Below are positions 8,741 to 16,471 of a stretch of DNA of 64,000 nt, one piece after another (the stretch's first letter is position 1; each line of letters starts with the position of its first letter). Below the pieces are notes generated by a model that ran no database searches, had not been told where the DNA came from, and was given only the letters and a program-made list of their open reading frames with translations. The DNA is from Pseudomaricurvus alkylphenolicus (GTDB taxonomy: Bacteria > Pseudomonadota > Gammaproteobacteria > Pseudomonadales > Cellvibrionaceae): the NCBI RefSeq assembly GCF_011683955.1, contig NZ_JAAQPI010000004.1:549476-613475 (forward strand), written 5' to 3'. The position numbers and the translations under genes were made by a program.

Positions 8741-9454
8741 ATGACCCAATTACCATCTTATGACTGGCTGAATACTTTTTGCGTAATTTGGTTTCTGTTG
8801 TGTTGGGTCAGCTACAGCCAGTTTGCCAAAGCCATGGCCAAAAAAACTCACAGCCTGTCGTCGCTGCTGCATTTCTACCGCATCGACTGGATGCGCCGTA
8901 TGCTGGACCGGGATCAGCGCGTCAGTGATGCGTCACTGATCAGTAATCTGGAGCGCAACGTTAACTTCTTTGCCTCCACCACCCTGCTGATTCTTGCCGG
9001 TATCGTCACTGTGCTCAGTTCCACCGATGATGCCTTTACCATACTGGAGCGGTTGCCGTTTGCCATCGGTGTAAGCGCGACTGCGTTACAACTCAAGCTG
9101 CTGCTATTAACCGGTGTGTTTGTCTACGCTTTTTTCACCTTCACCTGGTCCATGCGCCAGTATAATTTTTGTTCCTCTCTGCTCGGTGCCGCACCAATGC
9201 CCGATGACGCATCAGTGTCCGATGAAGAGCGCGACCGCTACGCACTCTACAGCGCCAAAGTCATCGACCAGGCAGCCCATGCATACAACTATGGGTTGCG
9301 AGCCTACTATTTTGGGATGTCGATTCTCGCCTGGTTTATCAACCCCTGGTTTTTTATCGCCGCCGTTGCGTTTGTGGTCGCGGTACTTTACTGGCGGGAA
9401 TTTCACTCGAAACCGCTGAAGTCCATGCTGAAGATTTACAACCACCAGAAGTAA
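8741..9454 (+). CDS. DUF599 family membrane protein
   Basis: A 237-residue integral membrane protein with about four hydrophobic segments (near 10-28, 78-95, 115-135 and 190-215). The opening (WLNTFCVIWFLLCWVSYSQFAK) and the R-R-M-L-D-R-D-Q-R block near residue 55 match the DUF599 family. No function is established for this family. GGGAG at 8726-8730 precedes the ATG. The gene ends 4 bp from the convergent SDR gene. Confidence 0.85.
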   Translation: MTQLPSYDWLNTFCVIWFLLCWVSYSQFAKAMAKKTHSLSSLLHFYRIDWMRRMLDRDQRVSDASLISNLERNVNFFASTTLLILAGIVTVLSSTDDAFTILERLPFAIGVSATALQLKLLLLTGVFVYAFFTFTWSMRQYNFCSSLLGAAPMPDDASVSDEERDRYALYSAKVIDQAAHAYNYGLRAYYFGMSILAWFINPWFFIAAVAFVVAVLYWREFHSKPLKSMLKIYNHQK

Positions 9455-9458
9455 GGGG

Positions 9459-10220
9459 TTAGCACCCCGTCATCCAGCCGGTCAGGCGACGTCGGACAAA
9501 CCAGGGCAGGAGTTTATCCACACTGCCCCATAGATTGGCTTTCCAGCCCAGCCAGTAACCAACCTTTTTGCCTTCGGCTGCCACCAGAATCGCATCGGCA
9601 ACATCCTCTGCAACCAGCTCCACTTTCATCACCGAGGTGAGGCGTTCGGGGATCGAGCTTCCCATGCTGGTGTTGACAATGGGCGGTTTAACACAGGTAA
9701 CACGAATGTCGTGCGAGGCCCACTCCAGGTTAAGCGCTTCGGTCAAACCATTTACGTAGAATTTGGTGGCGCTGTACACGCCCAACAGGGGTACACCGTG
9801 AATGCTCGATGCGGAACACAGATTGACCATGACCGCGCCCGAGGTCTGTTTCAACAATGGGAAGGCCAACTGCGCCACCTGTGTGAGCCCTTTCACGTTG
9901 ATATCGATCATCAGGTCATGTGCTTTTGGAGCCACTTCGTGAAAGTGCCCACCAGTCAGTACACCGGCGTTGTTCACCAGCAGATGCAATCGCCCACCGG
10001 AGTGCTCAGCAAAGTGTTGCAACGCGCTGTGGATGGATTTAGATTTTGTCACGTCGCAATAGCCCCCGCAGGCACTGGAAAATTCGGGTGCCACAAGCAG
10101 TTCGTCAATGCCTTTTTGATTGATATCGTAGAGGCCAACCCTCCAACCTTGCGAGGCAAGTTTCCTGGCGGTAGCCAAACCGATTCCCGAGGCGGCGCCG
10201 GTAATAAAGGCGGTTTTCAT
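9459..10220 (-). CDS. Short-chain dehydrogenase/reductase
   Basis: A 253-residue classical SDR. The Rossmann motif TGAASGIG is at residues 7-14, NNAG near residue 87, and the catalytic Ser with YSATK (Y-x-x-x-K) near 151-155. The Asp after strand 2 (LYDIN) suggests NAD(H) preference. A C-terminal extension (KLLPWFVRRRLTGWMTGC) is hydrophobic and basic and may touch the membrane, as in SDRs acting on lipids or sterols. Substrate unknown. Convergent with the DUF599 gene. Confidence 0.92.
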   Translation of the reverse strand: MKTAFITGAASGIGLATARKLASQGWRVGLYDINQKGIDELLVAPEFSSACGGYCDVTKSKSIHSALQHFAEHSGGRLHLLVNNAGVLTGGHFHEVAPKAHDLMIDINVKGLTQVAQLAFPLLKQTSGAVMVNLCSASSIHGVPLLGVYSATKFYVNGLTEALNLEWASHDIRVTCVKPPIVNTSMGSSIPERLTSVMKVELVAEDVADAILVAAEGKKVGYWLGWKANLWGSVDKLLPWFVRRRLTGWMTGC

Positions 10221-10434
10221 AAATGCTCTCTCTATTTTTCTCTGTTTCTGTGTTTGTGCTTACGCCTTACTGTAAAAAATCATCGGCACTATTCGAATGT
10301 GACCCAGGGCCAATTTGTTTGTGAATTTCGGCCAAGCCTGTGTGAATCAGTGGTCACAGATAATTAACAATCGGCGCCATGGTGTCCGGCTTTTTCCGGT
10401 ACACTGCGCGGCGATTTGCTGTGAGGAGCCCGCT

Positions 10435-11169
10435 ATGTTGTCTTTTGATCTGGCCACGTCCCTGATGTCCACCGGTCTGCGTTCGGCCTACGGCATAGGC
10501 GCCAAACCTGCCGGCCGTAAGCCGGAAAAGAATTTGCGCTTGATCAGCGTTGAAAATGATCCCTACAGCCGACTGGTACGAGAAGCGGCGACCGAGTTGG
10601 ATCTGGACTTGGAGATTCTCCCACCCACGCCCATGGGCAGCGCCGATTATCCGCGTTTGGAGGATCCGAACACGGACGAGAAACTTCGCGGCACTGAAGC
10701 CATCATCGTTTACCTGTTTCAGCAGTACGATGGGCGCGACCTGCCGCTGAAGTGGCGCTTTCAGCGTTTACAGGCGCTGAGCTCCCGCCTGGCCAGCCTA
10801 CCCAGGCTGTGCTTTCAGCAACAATCAAAGCAGGCCCGCCAGCCGCAACAGATGCTGGAGCTCTACAGTTTTGAATCCAGCCCCTATGCCCGTCCGGTTC
10901 GTGAATTGCTGGACCAGATGCGAATTCCCTATCTGTTGCGCAATTGTGGCCGTACCAAGCCGCAGGAATGGATTTTGCCGTCGGTCCGTAAAGCGCTGAA
11001 TATTCAAACCCGTAGCAGCCTGGCGAATCGCCGCGCGCTGGAAGAAAAAGAGGGCCGGGTCTCCATTCCCTACCTTTATGATCCCAATACCGGCGCTGGC
11101 CTGTTCGAATCCGGTGAAATCATCGCTTACCTGAAGAACACCTACGGAGTGGCCGACGCCGAGAGCTGA
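10435..11169 (+). CDS. Protein with two tandem glutathione S-transferase N-terminal domains
   Basis: A 244-residue protein. The start at 10435 is taken because GAGGAG lies at 10423-10428. Two thioredoxin-fold GST-N domains are seen. Domain 1, about residues 30-105, begins LRLISVENDPYSRLVREAA. Domain 2, from about 140 to the end, begins LELYSFESSPYARPVRELL and contains VSIPYLYDPN and FESGEIIAYL, the usual glutathione-binding turn and helix. The helical GST C-terminal domain is absent from both, and the redox Cys of glutaredoxin-like relatives is replaced (DPYS, SPYA). It probably binds glutathione; activity is uncertain. It abuts the AraC gene end to end. Confidence 0.82.
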   Translation: MLSFDLATSLMSTGLRSAYGIGAKPAGRKPEKNLRLISVENDPYSRLVREAATELDLDLEILPPTPMGSADYPRLEDPNTDEKLRGTEAIIVYLFQQYDGRDLPLKWRFQRLQALSSRLASLPRLCFQQQSKQARQPQQMLELYSFESSPYARPVRELLDQMRIPYLLRNCGRTKPQEWILPSVRKALNIQTRSSLANRRALEEKEGRVSIPYLYDPNTGAGLFESGEIIAYLKNTYGVADAES

Positions 11170-12042
11170 TTAAAGCAAGGACACCGGCAGATAGAGGGTC
11201 AGGTCAAACCGCCCCTCTTTGTCGAGAAACTGATTGCGGCGATAGTGGACGTAAGCCGGCACGGTCTCCAGTTTGAGCCCTGACGCCGGCAGCCACTGCT
11301 CCAGAATTCTGGAAAGCCAGGGCAACAGCTCCCCATAAATCCCCCGCAGTTCAAACGCCGCCCGCAGGCCGCCGGGAATGACCATGCTGTTGATCTTTCC
11401 GCGTCGGTGAATCGGTCGGTCAATGGCCAGACAAGCCACATAACGACAATCCTCCAAGGGCACCCAGGCCGGATTGGAGTGATGCAGCCCAAACTGCCCG
11501 TCAAAAGGTCGCCCTTCGGACTCAGCCCAGGCGCGCAGCAGTTGCCAGCTGGTGCGAATGCTCCGGTTGTAGCCTCGATGGCGAATGTATGCCACCGGTT
11601 GGTCTGGAGTGTTGACCAATTGCGGCTCCGGTATCGACTGGTTCTCGATACGGCGATACCCCATAGCGATTTCAGCGTCCATCAAGAATGGTGGCGCTTC
11701 CTGTTCCACCTCTTCCGCTCGCCATTGGCCGGGCGTTACCCCAAAGTGAGCCTTAAAGGCATGGGTATAGGAAGACAGTGACTGGAATCCACATTTGGTC
11801 GCAATTTCCAGAACCGTACTCTCTCGGTCGAACATCAGCTGATTGGCACTGTGTTCCAAGCGCACGCGGCGCACATACTGGGCCAGGGTTTCTCCCACCA
11901 CTCGATGAAACACCCGATGAAAATGCTGCTCTGAATAAAGAGCCACCGCGGACAGGCGTCGGGCGGAGCAATCGGCGCTGATGTCCCGATGAATTTCATG
12001 CAGAACGTCATTGATGCGGGAATCCTGTTGTGCCTGGCTCAT
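11170..12042 (-). CDS. AraC-family regulator with GyrI-like effector domain
   Basis: About 290 residues from the ATG at 12042 (MSQAQQDSR). A longer frame to 12147 has no better ribosome site. The N-terminal 110 residues form the double-HTH AraC domain (RLSAVALYSEQHFHRVFHRVVGETLAQYVRRVRLEHSA, then VLEIATKCGFQSLSSYTHAFKAHFGVTPGQW). The C-terminal part (from ENQSIPEPQLVNTPDQPVAYIRHRGYNRSI) is a GyrI-like/Rob-type small-molecule-binding domain. HTH first and effector domain last is the Rob/SbmC arrangement. It is divergent from the aminotransferase gene at 12166, a plausible target. Confidence 0.88.
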   Translation of the reverse strand: MSQAQQDSRINDVLHEIHRDISADCSARRLSAVALYSEQHFHRVFHRVVGETLAQYVRRVRLEHSANQLMFDRESTVLEIATKCGFQSLSSYTHAFKAHFGVTPGQWRAEEVEQEAPPFLMDAEIAMGYRRIENQSIPEPQLVNTPDQPVAYIRHRGYNRSIRTSWQLLRAWAESEGRPFDGQFGLHHSNPAWVPLEDCRYVACLAIDRPIHRRGKINSMVIPGGLRAAFELRGIYGELLPWLSRILEQWLPASGLKLETVPAYVHYRRNQFLDKEGRFDLTLYLPVSLL

Positions 12043-12165
12043 GAGTGACCGTGTATTGTTTGGACGATAAGAGCATATTTCGACAAACTGTAGCGCATAT
12101 TCCGACAATCCGAAACCGCTGAACCCCTTTAGAATATTTGCAGCCACACTCGGAGCTCCTTACCC

Positions 12166-13338
12166 ATGCAGCCAGCCAGTTTTCTCAAGTCCGTTCGCCC
12201 GTCGTATATCCGTCAGATTTTAGAAGTCGCCACCAGTACCAATGTGATTTCCCTCGCCGGAGGATTACCCGCCACCGAGCTGTTCCCAATGGATTTGATT
12301 CAGGAGGCCAGTGCGCATCTGGTAGATACCCCTTCCGTGTTTCAATATGGCGATACCCGTGGCTACAAGCCTCTGTTGCAGCAGTTTGGCGAATTGCTGG
12401 AAAGACACCACAGCCATGAGTCGATGATTTGTAACGGCTCCCAGCAGGGTCTCGATCTCATTGCTCGGGCCTTCGTGCAACCCGGTGACCTGGTTGTGAT
12501 GGAAGCACCCGGTTACCTGGGCGCCTTGCAGGTGTTTGAACTGGCCCAGGCGCAGATTCGGGTCGTCCCCCAACTGAACGACGGGCCTGATTTGCAGGCA
12601 TTGGAAACCCTGTTCAAACAAGAGAAGGTGACGCTGTTTTATGGTGTACCGGACTTCCACAACCCTACCGGCGTCTGTTGGTCACTTCCGGTTCGTCAAC
12701 GGGTGGCGCAGCTCTGCGAGCAGTATGGCGTCGCCTTGGTGGAGGATACGCCCTATCGCCAACTCCGATTCAGCGGCGAACCGCTGCCGCTGGTCTCTTC
12801 GCTGTGCCCTGATAATGCCCTGGTGCTGCAGTCTTTCTCCAAGATTCTTGTGCCCGGCGTTCGATTGGGGGCCGTGAGTGGGCCAGAGACTTGGTTGAAA
12901 CCCCTGCTGACGATCAAGGAAGCCGCCGATTTGCACACCAACGTGCCAATGCAGGCACTGGTACTGGCACTCCTCAACCACAGCCAATATCCGCAGCATT
13001 TGGTGCGTGTACGTTCGGCATACGCGGCTCGCTATCAAGCGTTAAACCATGCTTTGCAAAAAGAATTGGAGGGAGGTTTTGAGGCGCTTGAAGTACAGGG
13101 GGGAATGTTTATGTGGTTAACGCTGCCGGGTTGCGACGCCAGACAATTGGCTCAAATTGCCCTGCAAACCGGCGTCGCCATTGTGCCGGGCGATGAGTTC
13201 TTCCCGGCGGATTACGAAACCCCGAACTGTATTCGCTTGAACTTCAGCCACAGTACGCCAGAGGTGCTCGCGCAGGCTGCTGAACGACTGAAACTGGCGA
13301 TCGACCAGACCCGCGCTATTGCTCAGCAAGAATCATAA
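12166..13338 (+). CDS. PLP-dependent aminotransferase, class I/II (2-aminoadipate-transaminase-like)
   Basis: A 390-residue fold-type I aminotransferase. SLAGGLPATELFP near the N-terminus, YGDTRGYKPL, GSQQGLDL (PLP phosphate contact) and the Schiff-base Lys in QSFSKILVPGVRLGAV are typical of the LysN/AadAT and MocR-aminotransferase-domain group. No N-terminal GntR HTH is present, so it is the enzyme form. Likely reaction: transamination of an amino acid (aminoadipate, branched or aromatic) with 2-oxoglutarate. Its 3' end overlaps the convergent methyltransferase gene by 23 bp. Confidence 0.9.
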   Translation: MQPASFLKSVRPSYIRQILEVATSTNVISLAGGLPATELFPMDLIQEASAHLVDTPSVFQYGDTRGYKPLLQQFGELLERHHSHESMICNGSQQGLDLIARAFVQPGDLVVMEAPGYLGALQVFELAQAQIRVVPQLNDGPDLQALETLFKQEKVTLFYGVPDFHNPTGVCWSLPVRQRVAQLCEQYGVALVEDTPYRQLRFSGEPLPLVSSLCPDNALVLQSFSKILVPGVRLGAVSGPETWLKPLLTIKEAADLHTNVPMQALVLALLNHSQYPQHLVRVRSAYAARYQALNHALQKELEGGFEALEVQGGMFMWLTLPGCDARQLAQIALQTGVAIVPGDEFFPADYETPNCIRLNFSHSTPEVLAQAAERLKLAIDQTRAIAQQES

Positions 13339-14497
13339 TATTGCGGGGCGTAAGGCTGTGCTCACAGAAGGTTCCCACTGTCACCTGGGCGCCCTGCTCT
13401 TCCAGGTAGTGTGCACGATCCAGCACCAGCCAGGTTTCCAGAGGCCGGCGAAACAGGTGGGTCACCAACTCCATGCGGCGCAGTGCCCAAAGCCTCTTGC
13501 GCCCCTGTTCGAGCCAGTATTCGGGCTCGAATCCGGTCTGCCAGGGCACTTGCTTGAAGTGCGCCTGCTTGCGACAGAAATCCTCGAAACGACCCGACAG
13601 GTCACTGTTTCGAATGCTGGGCGTAGGTAAGTACTCATTAACTCCTCTTTGCATACGCTGCCACTCATCAAACGACAACCGCCACATCAATTCCCGTTGG
13701 CGGCGGCGGCGGTCGCCGGCGCTGGCCGTCACTGTTTCCTGCAGCGCCAGCTTGAGATCGTCGCGCGAGAGGCAAACCTTGGCACCCTGTCCCATTTGGG
13801 ACAACGCCCGATAGTCCGGTGTACGAATCAAGTGATAACAACAGGGCGATAGTGCCAGATAACGACCACCCCGCTGCACCCAGTGGTGCATCAATTCTAC
13901 GTGTAAATCGCCACAGGCATGCAGGGCTATTGCTCGCCCCGCAGTATGCAAGTGCTCACCCACCTTGTTGTCGAAGGCGTCCGCACAAACAAACTGTTGT
14001 GTCGCTCCGGTCTTGTCCGCCAGTTGTTGCCCGTGTTCGCAGAGCTGCTCCTGCCACTCGAGGCTGATGACGTGACAGCCGTCCACCTTGGCCAGCAAGC
14101 GGCCGAGATGCCCCTTACCTGCACACCACTCCAGTGCCGTCAATGTGGAGGGTGGCTGAGCCGCGGCAAATTCCTGAATCTGTCGCCACTTGCGCCCGGG
14201 AACGGAGACATCCAGGCGATCAAGGGTCTCAACCTGTCTTTTGGGTAATGACGGCAGATCGCACAATTGCCGTAGTTGGTTCGCTTCCGGCACCCAGGGT
14301 GTCATCCAACTCACAAGGTCATCAGCATGAGATTCGAACTGATGCAAGGACGCCTCATCCAGTTCGCCCAAGGCTCTGCACAAATCTTTATGGGTCTGCT
14401 GCCAGACAAGGTGACGATGATGGAATGGCCTCACCTGCCAAAGCGGCCGATATCGATCCAGGAGTGTGTCCAGTTGTTGAAATTTTTTTTGCCACAT
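13316..14497 (-). CDS. SAM-dependent methyltransferase (Methyltransf_32 / GSTCD-like)
   Basis: A 393-residue protein. The central domain has the SAM-binding loop TALEWCAGKGHLGRLLA (about residues 119-135), an acidic strand end VISLEWQEQL and LHACGDLHVEL, followed by SPCCYHLI. This matches the Methyltransf_32 family, found in GSTCD-like proteins and tentatively tied to RNA or small-molecule methylation. The flanking N- and C-terminal parts are helical and basic without recognised domains. The target is unknown. It lies at the border of the iteron region. Confidence 0.82.
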   Translation of the reverse strand: MWQKKFQQLDTLLDRYRPLWQVRPFHHRHLVWQQTHKDLCRALGELDEASLHQFESHADDLVSWMTPWVPEANQLRQLCDLPSLPKRQVETLDRLDVSVPGRKWRQIQEFAAAQPPSTLTALEWCAGKGHLGRLLAKVDGCHVISLEWQEQLCEHGQQLADKTGATQQFVCADAFDNKVGEHLHTAGRAIALHACGDLHVELMHHWVQRGGRYLALSPCCYHLIRTPDYRALSQMGQGAKVCLSRDDLKLALQETVTASAGDRRRRQRELMWRLSFDEWQRMQRGVNEYLPTPSIRNSDLSGRFEDFCRKQAHFKQVPWQTGFEPEYWLEQGRKRLWALRRMELVTHLFRRPLETWLVLDRAHYLEEQGAQVTVGTFCEHSLTPRNIMILAEQ

Positions 14498-15059
14498 ATT
14501 CGACGGGATTAACGCGCGTTTTTCAAACCAAATAGAAAAGTGGGTGGTGTCAAAGCGGATGGCGTACTGAAATCAACCCCAAAATGTTAGTCATTTAGCT
14601 AACATCTGCCAAAGCTACTGCCGCCCAGGCCCTCCGAATCATAGTCAGCCGCATTCAAGCTCGAGGTTTTGACCACCCTTTTCGGGGTTTTGAACACAAC
14701 TACGGGGTTTTAACCACTGATATCGGGGTTGTGACCACCCGTTTTTGGTCGTGGTTTTAAACACCATATTTCCGTTGAAATCACCCCACTCGATCACTAT
14801 TGTTAGCCTCAAGACTAATAAATGTCATCTAATTGCAACTTGCAGGAATGACTCGGGAATGAACGGACACACCGCCATGTAAGCGATTTGAACCACCCTT
14901 TAAACACGAAACCCCTGATTGCTCCATCCGCCAAGACAATGCAACCAGGGGTTTTCCATACCTAACCGGTTCGGGCCGGTAGGGATCTAGAGAGTATACC
15001 CTCCGGGTTTATGCTTCAAGTCCCTCTGTGCCTGTTCCCTGGAGAAAAGGCCATCGGCT
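14498..15059. other. Putative plasmid-type replication origin 1
   Basis: 562 bp without a gene, just upstream of a replication initiator. It contains the iteron array described separately, and several AT-rich stretches. CCAGGGGTTTT (14946-14956) pairs with AAACCCCTG (14909-14917) in a loose inverted repeat ahead of the rep gene. The layout of iterons, then an AT-rich part, then rep is that of an iteron-type origin; the claim that replication starts here is inference. Confidence 0.55.
14662..14765 (+). repeat. Iteron array 1 (core CGGGGTTTTAACCACC)
   Basis: Five direct repeats with starts near 14662, 14683, 14703, 14724 and 14750: GAGGTTTTGACCACC, CGGGGTTTTGAACACA, CGGGGTTTTAACCACT, CGGGGTTGTGACCACC and CGTGGTTTTAAACACC. 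The first four are 20-21 bp apart, two helical turns, as iterons are. Weaker copies are seen near 14772 and 14884. The same core occurs in reverse orientation at the second replication module (25973-26212). Confidence 0.75.
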
Positions 15060-16220
15060 GTGGGACACCCCATTCAGCGCAGGACTGCGCTCGACCGTTT
15101 TTTGGAGGCACTGGCGTATAAACCCTGGTGCGGCGACGATAAAGCCGCGCTGCTGGTACGCCCCAAAGTTTCTGCCATTAAAAAGTCCTACATCGCCCCC
15201 AATCCACCGACTCACGTGTACTGGTTGGTATTCGATCTCGATCATCGTGATCTGTTTATCTGGCACGACCGAGGCCTGCCGGAGCCGAACCTGGTGGTCA
15301 AAAACCCGAGCAATGGCCACGCACATCTGTACTACGCGATTTCTCCGGTCTGCATTACCGAAAATGCCCGACCCGGCCCTATTCGCTACATGCAGGCGGT
15401 TGCCCGAGGGTTGGCCATGGCACTGAATGCCGATTTGAGCTACACCGGGCGCATTGCCAAAAACCCTCTCTGCGCACACTGGCACACCCTGGAGATTCAC
15501 ACTCATCAATACGACCTCGATGAGCTCGCCCGTGAAGTCGACCCAATTGCCAAACCCTTTCGCAGCCTGGACGAAGATGAACTTCCGGAAAGTCGCAACT
15601 GTGCCCTGTTCCACCAATTACGCTATTGGGCCTATGCCCAGGTGAAGTACTACCGTGGCATTAAAAGCGAAGCAATCTGGAATGACGCTGTGCTCTCGCA
15701 AGCGTTGGCTATCGGGCACATCGAGCCAGACTTTACCTACAACGAGATCCGGCATATTGCCAAGAGCGTTTCGAAGTGGGTTTGGCACAAATACACCGGG
15801 GCTGGTGTTGATCGAGGCGTAATGGGCCTGGGAGACGAGCAAATCTCTCTACAGGAGAAACAACGCCTGGCAGCCACCCGTACTCACAATCTGCGCGCGA
15901 ACGCCACTGAACAGCGCGTTCGCAAGGCCATTTTGAAACTCGTCGTCGATAACAAGCTGCCCTCAAAAGCGGACGTTGCCCTCGAAGTCGGGCTTTCCCG
16001 TCAACAGATCACCCGTCGCTATGCGCACCTGTTTGTTCTTCCCTCCAAGCCGCATAAAGAAACACGTAAGGAGGCATTGAACAACAAAAAATTTGTAACA
16101 TTTGCTGCTCATCAGATAACAGCGCCTTTACGACTGGTTTGGTCTGTTCAAGATTCTGATCAGGTTTGTGTTACTCATGACAATATAGATCAGGTTGAGA
16201 AAAAGGATGAGGGTGATTAA
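15060..16220 (+). CDS. Plasmid replication initiator (Replicase/PriCT type)
   Basis: A 386-residue protein. Residues 1-170 resemble the plasmid Replicase family (ColE2-like Rep): TALDRFLEALAYKPW, VYWLVFDLDHRD, NGHAHLYYAISPV and KNPLCAHWHTLEIH. Residues about 185-240 (NCALFHQLRYWAYAQV ... FTYNEIRHIAKSVSKWVW) match a PriCT primase C-terminal segment, and a later ADVALEVGLSRQQITRRYA is an HTH. Such proteins start plasmid replication and often prime it. The start is uncertain: GTG at 15060 is used, but the frame stays open upstream. It lies directly downstream of iteron array 1. The tail after residue 340 is less conserved-looking. Confidence 0.85.
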   Translation: MGHPIQRRTALDRFLEALAYKPWCGDDKAALLVRPKVSAIKKSYIAPNPPTHVYWLVFDLDHRDLFIWHDRGLPEPNLVVKNPSNGHAHLYYAISPVCITENARPGPIRYMQAVARGLAMALNADLSYTGRIAKNPLCAHWHTLEIHTHQYDLDELAREVDPIAKPFRSLDEDELPESRNCALFHQLRYWAYAQVKYYRGIKSEAIWNDAVLSQALAIGHIEPDFTYNEIRHIAKSVSKWVWHKYTGAGVDRGVMGLGDEQISLQEKQRLAATRTHNLRANATEQRVRKAILKLVVDNKLPSKADVALEVGLSRQQITRRYAHLFVLPSKPHKETRKEALNNKKFVTFAAHQITAPLRLVWSVQDSDQVCVTHDNIDQVEKKDEGD

Positions 16221-16414
16221 TCGGATGATTATCTAAACGTTATTTTGTTATTGATACCAAGAAGGTGCAGCGATCGTCCGCAGCCAGGTGGGCGCTGTGG
16301 GTTGATTGAATTAGTGTGGGTAAGTTGTTTGCGTTTATCGCAAATGACTTATCCAGACGGCCGCAGGCAATTCAAACAATCCATCAGCATGCTGGAGTTG
16401 GGGAGCAATCGGAC

Positions 16415-16442
16415 ATAAAAAACCCCCGATGGCACGGGGGTA
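16415..16442 (-). terminator. Rho-independent terminator of TonB-receptor gene
   Basis: CCCCC (16423-16427) pairs with GGGGG (16436-16440), and six A residues (16417-16422) give a T-run on the minus strand. It lies 30 bp after the stop of the leftward receptor gene. Confidence 0.8.
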
Positions 16443-16471
16443 AAAGAAGAGAGTACTACAAACAGAAGAGT

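Noticed and set aside
16220..16420. DnaA-box-like TTATCCAGA near 16349
   Set aside because: A single imperfect match without neighbours is expected by chance.
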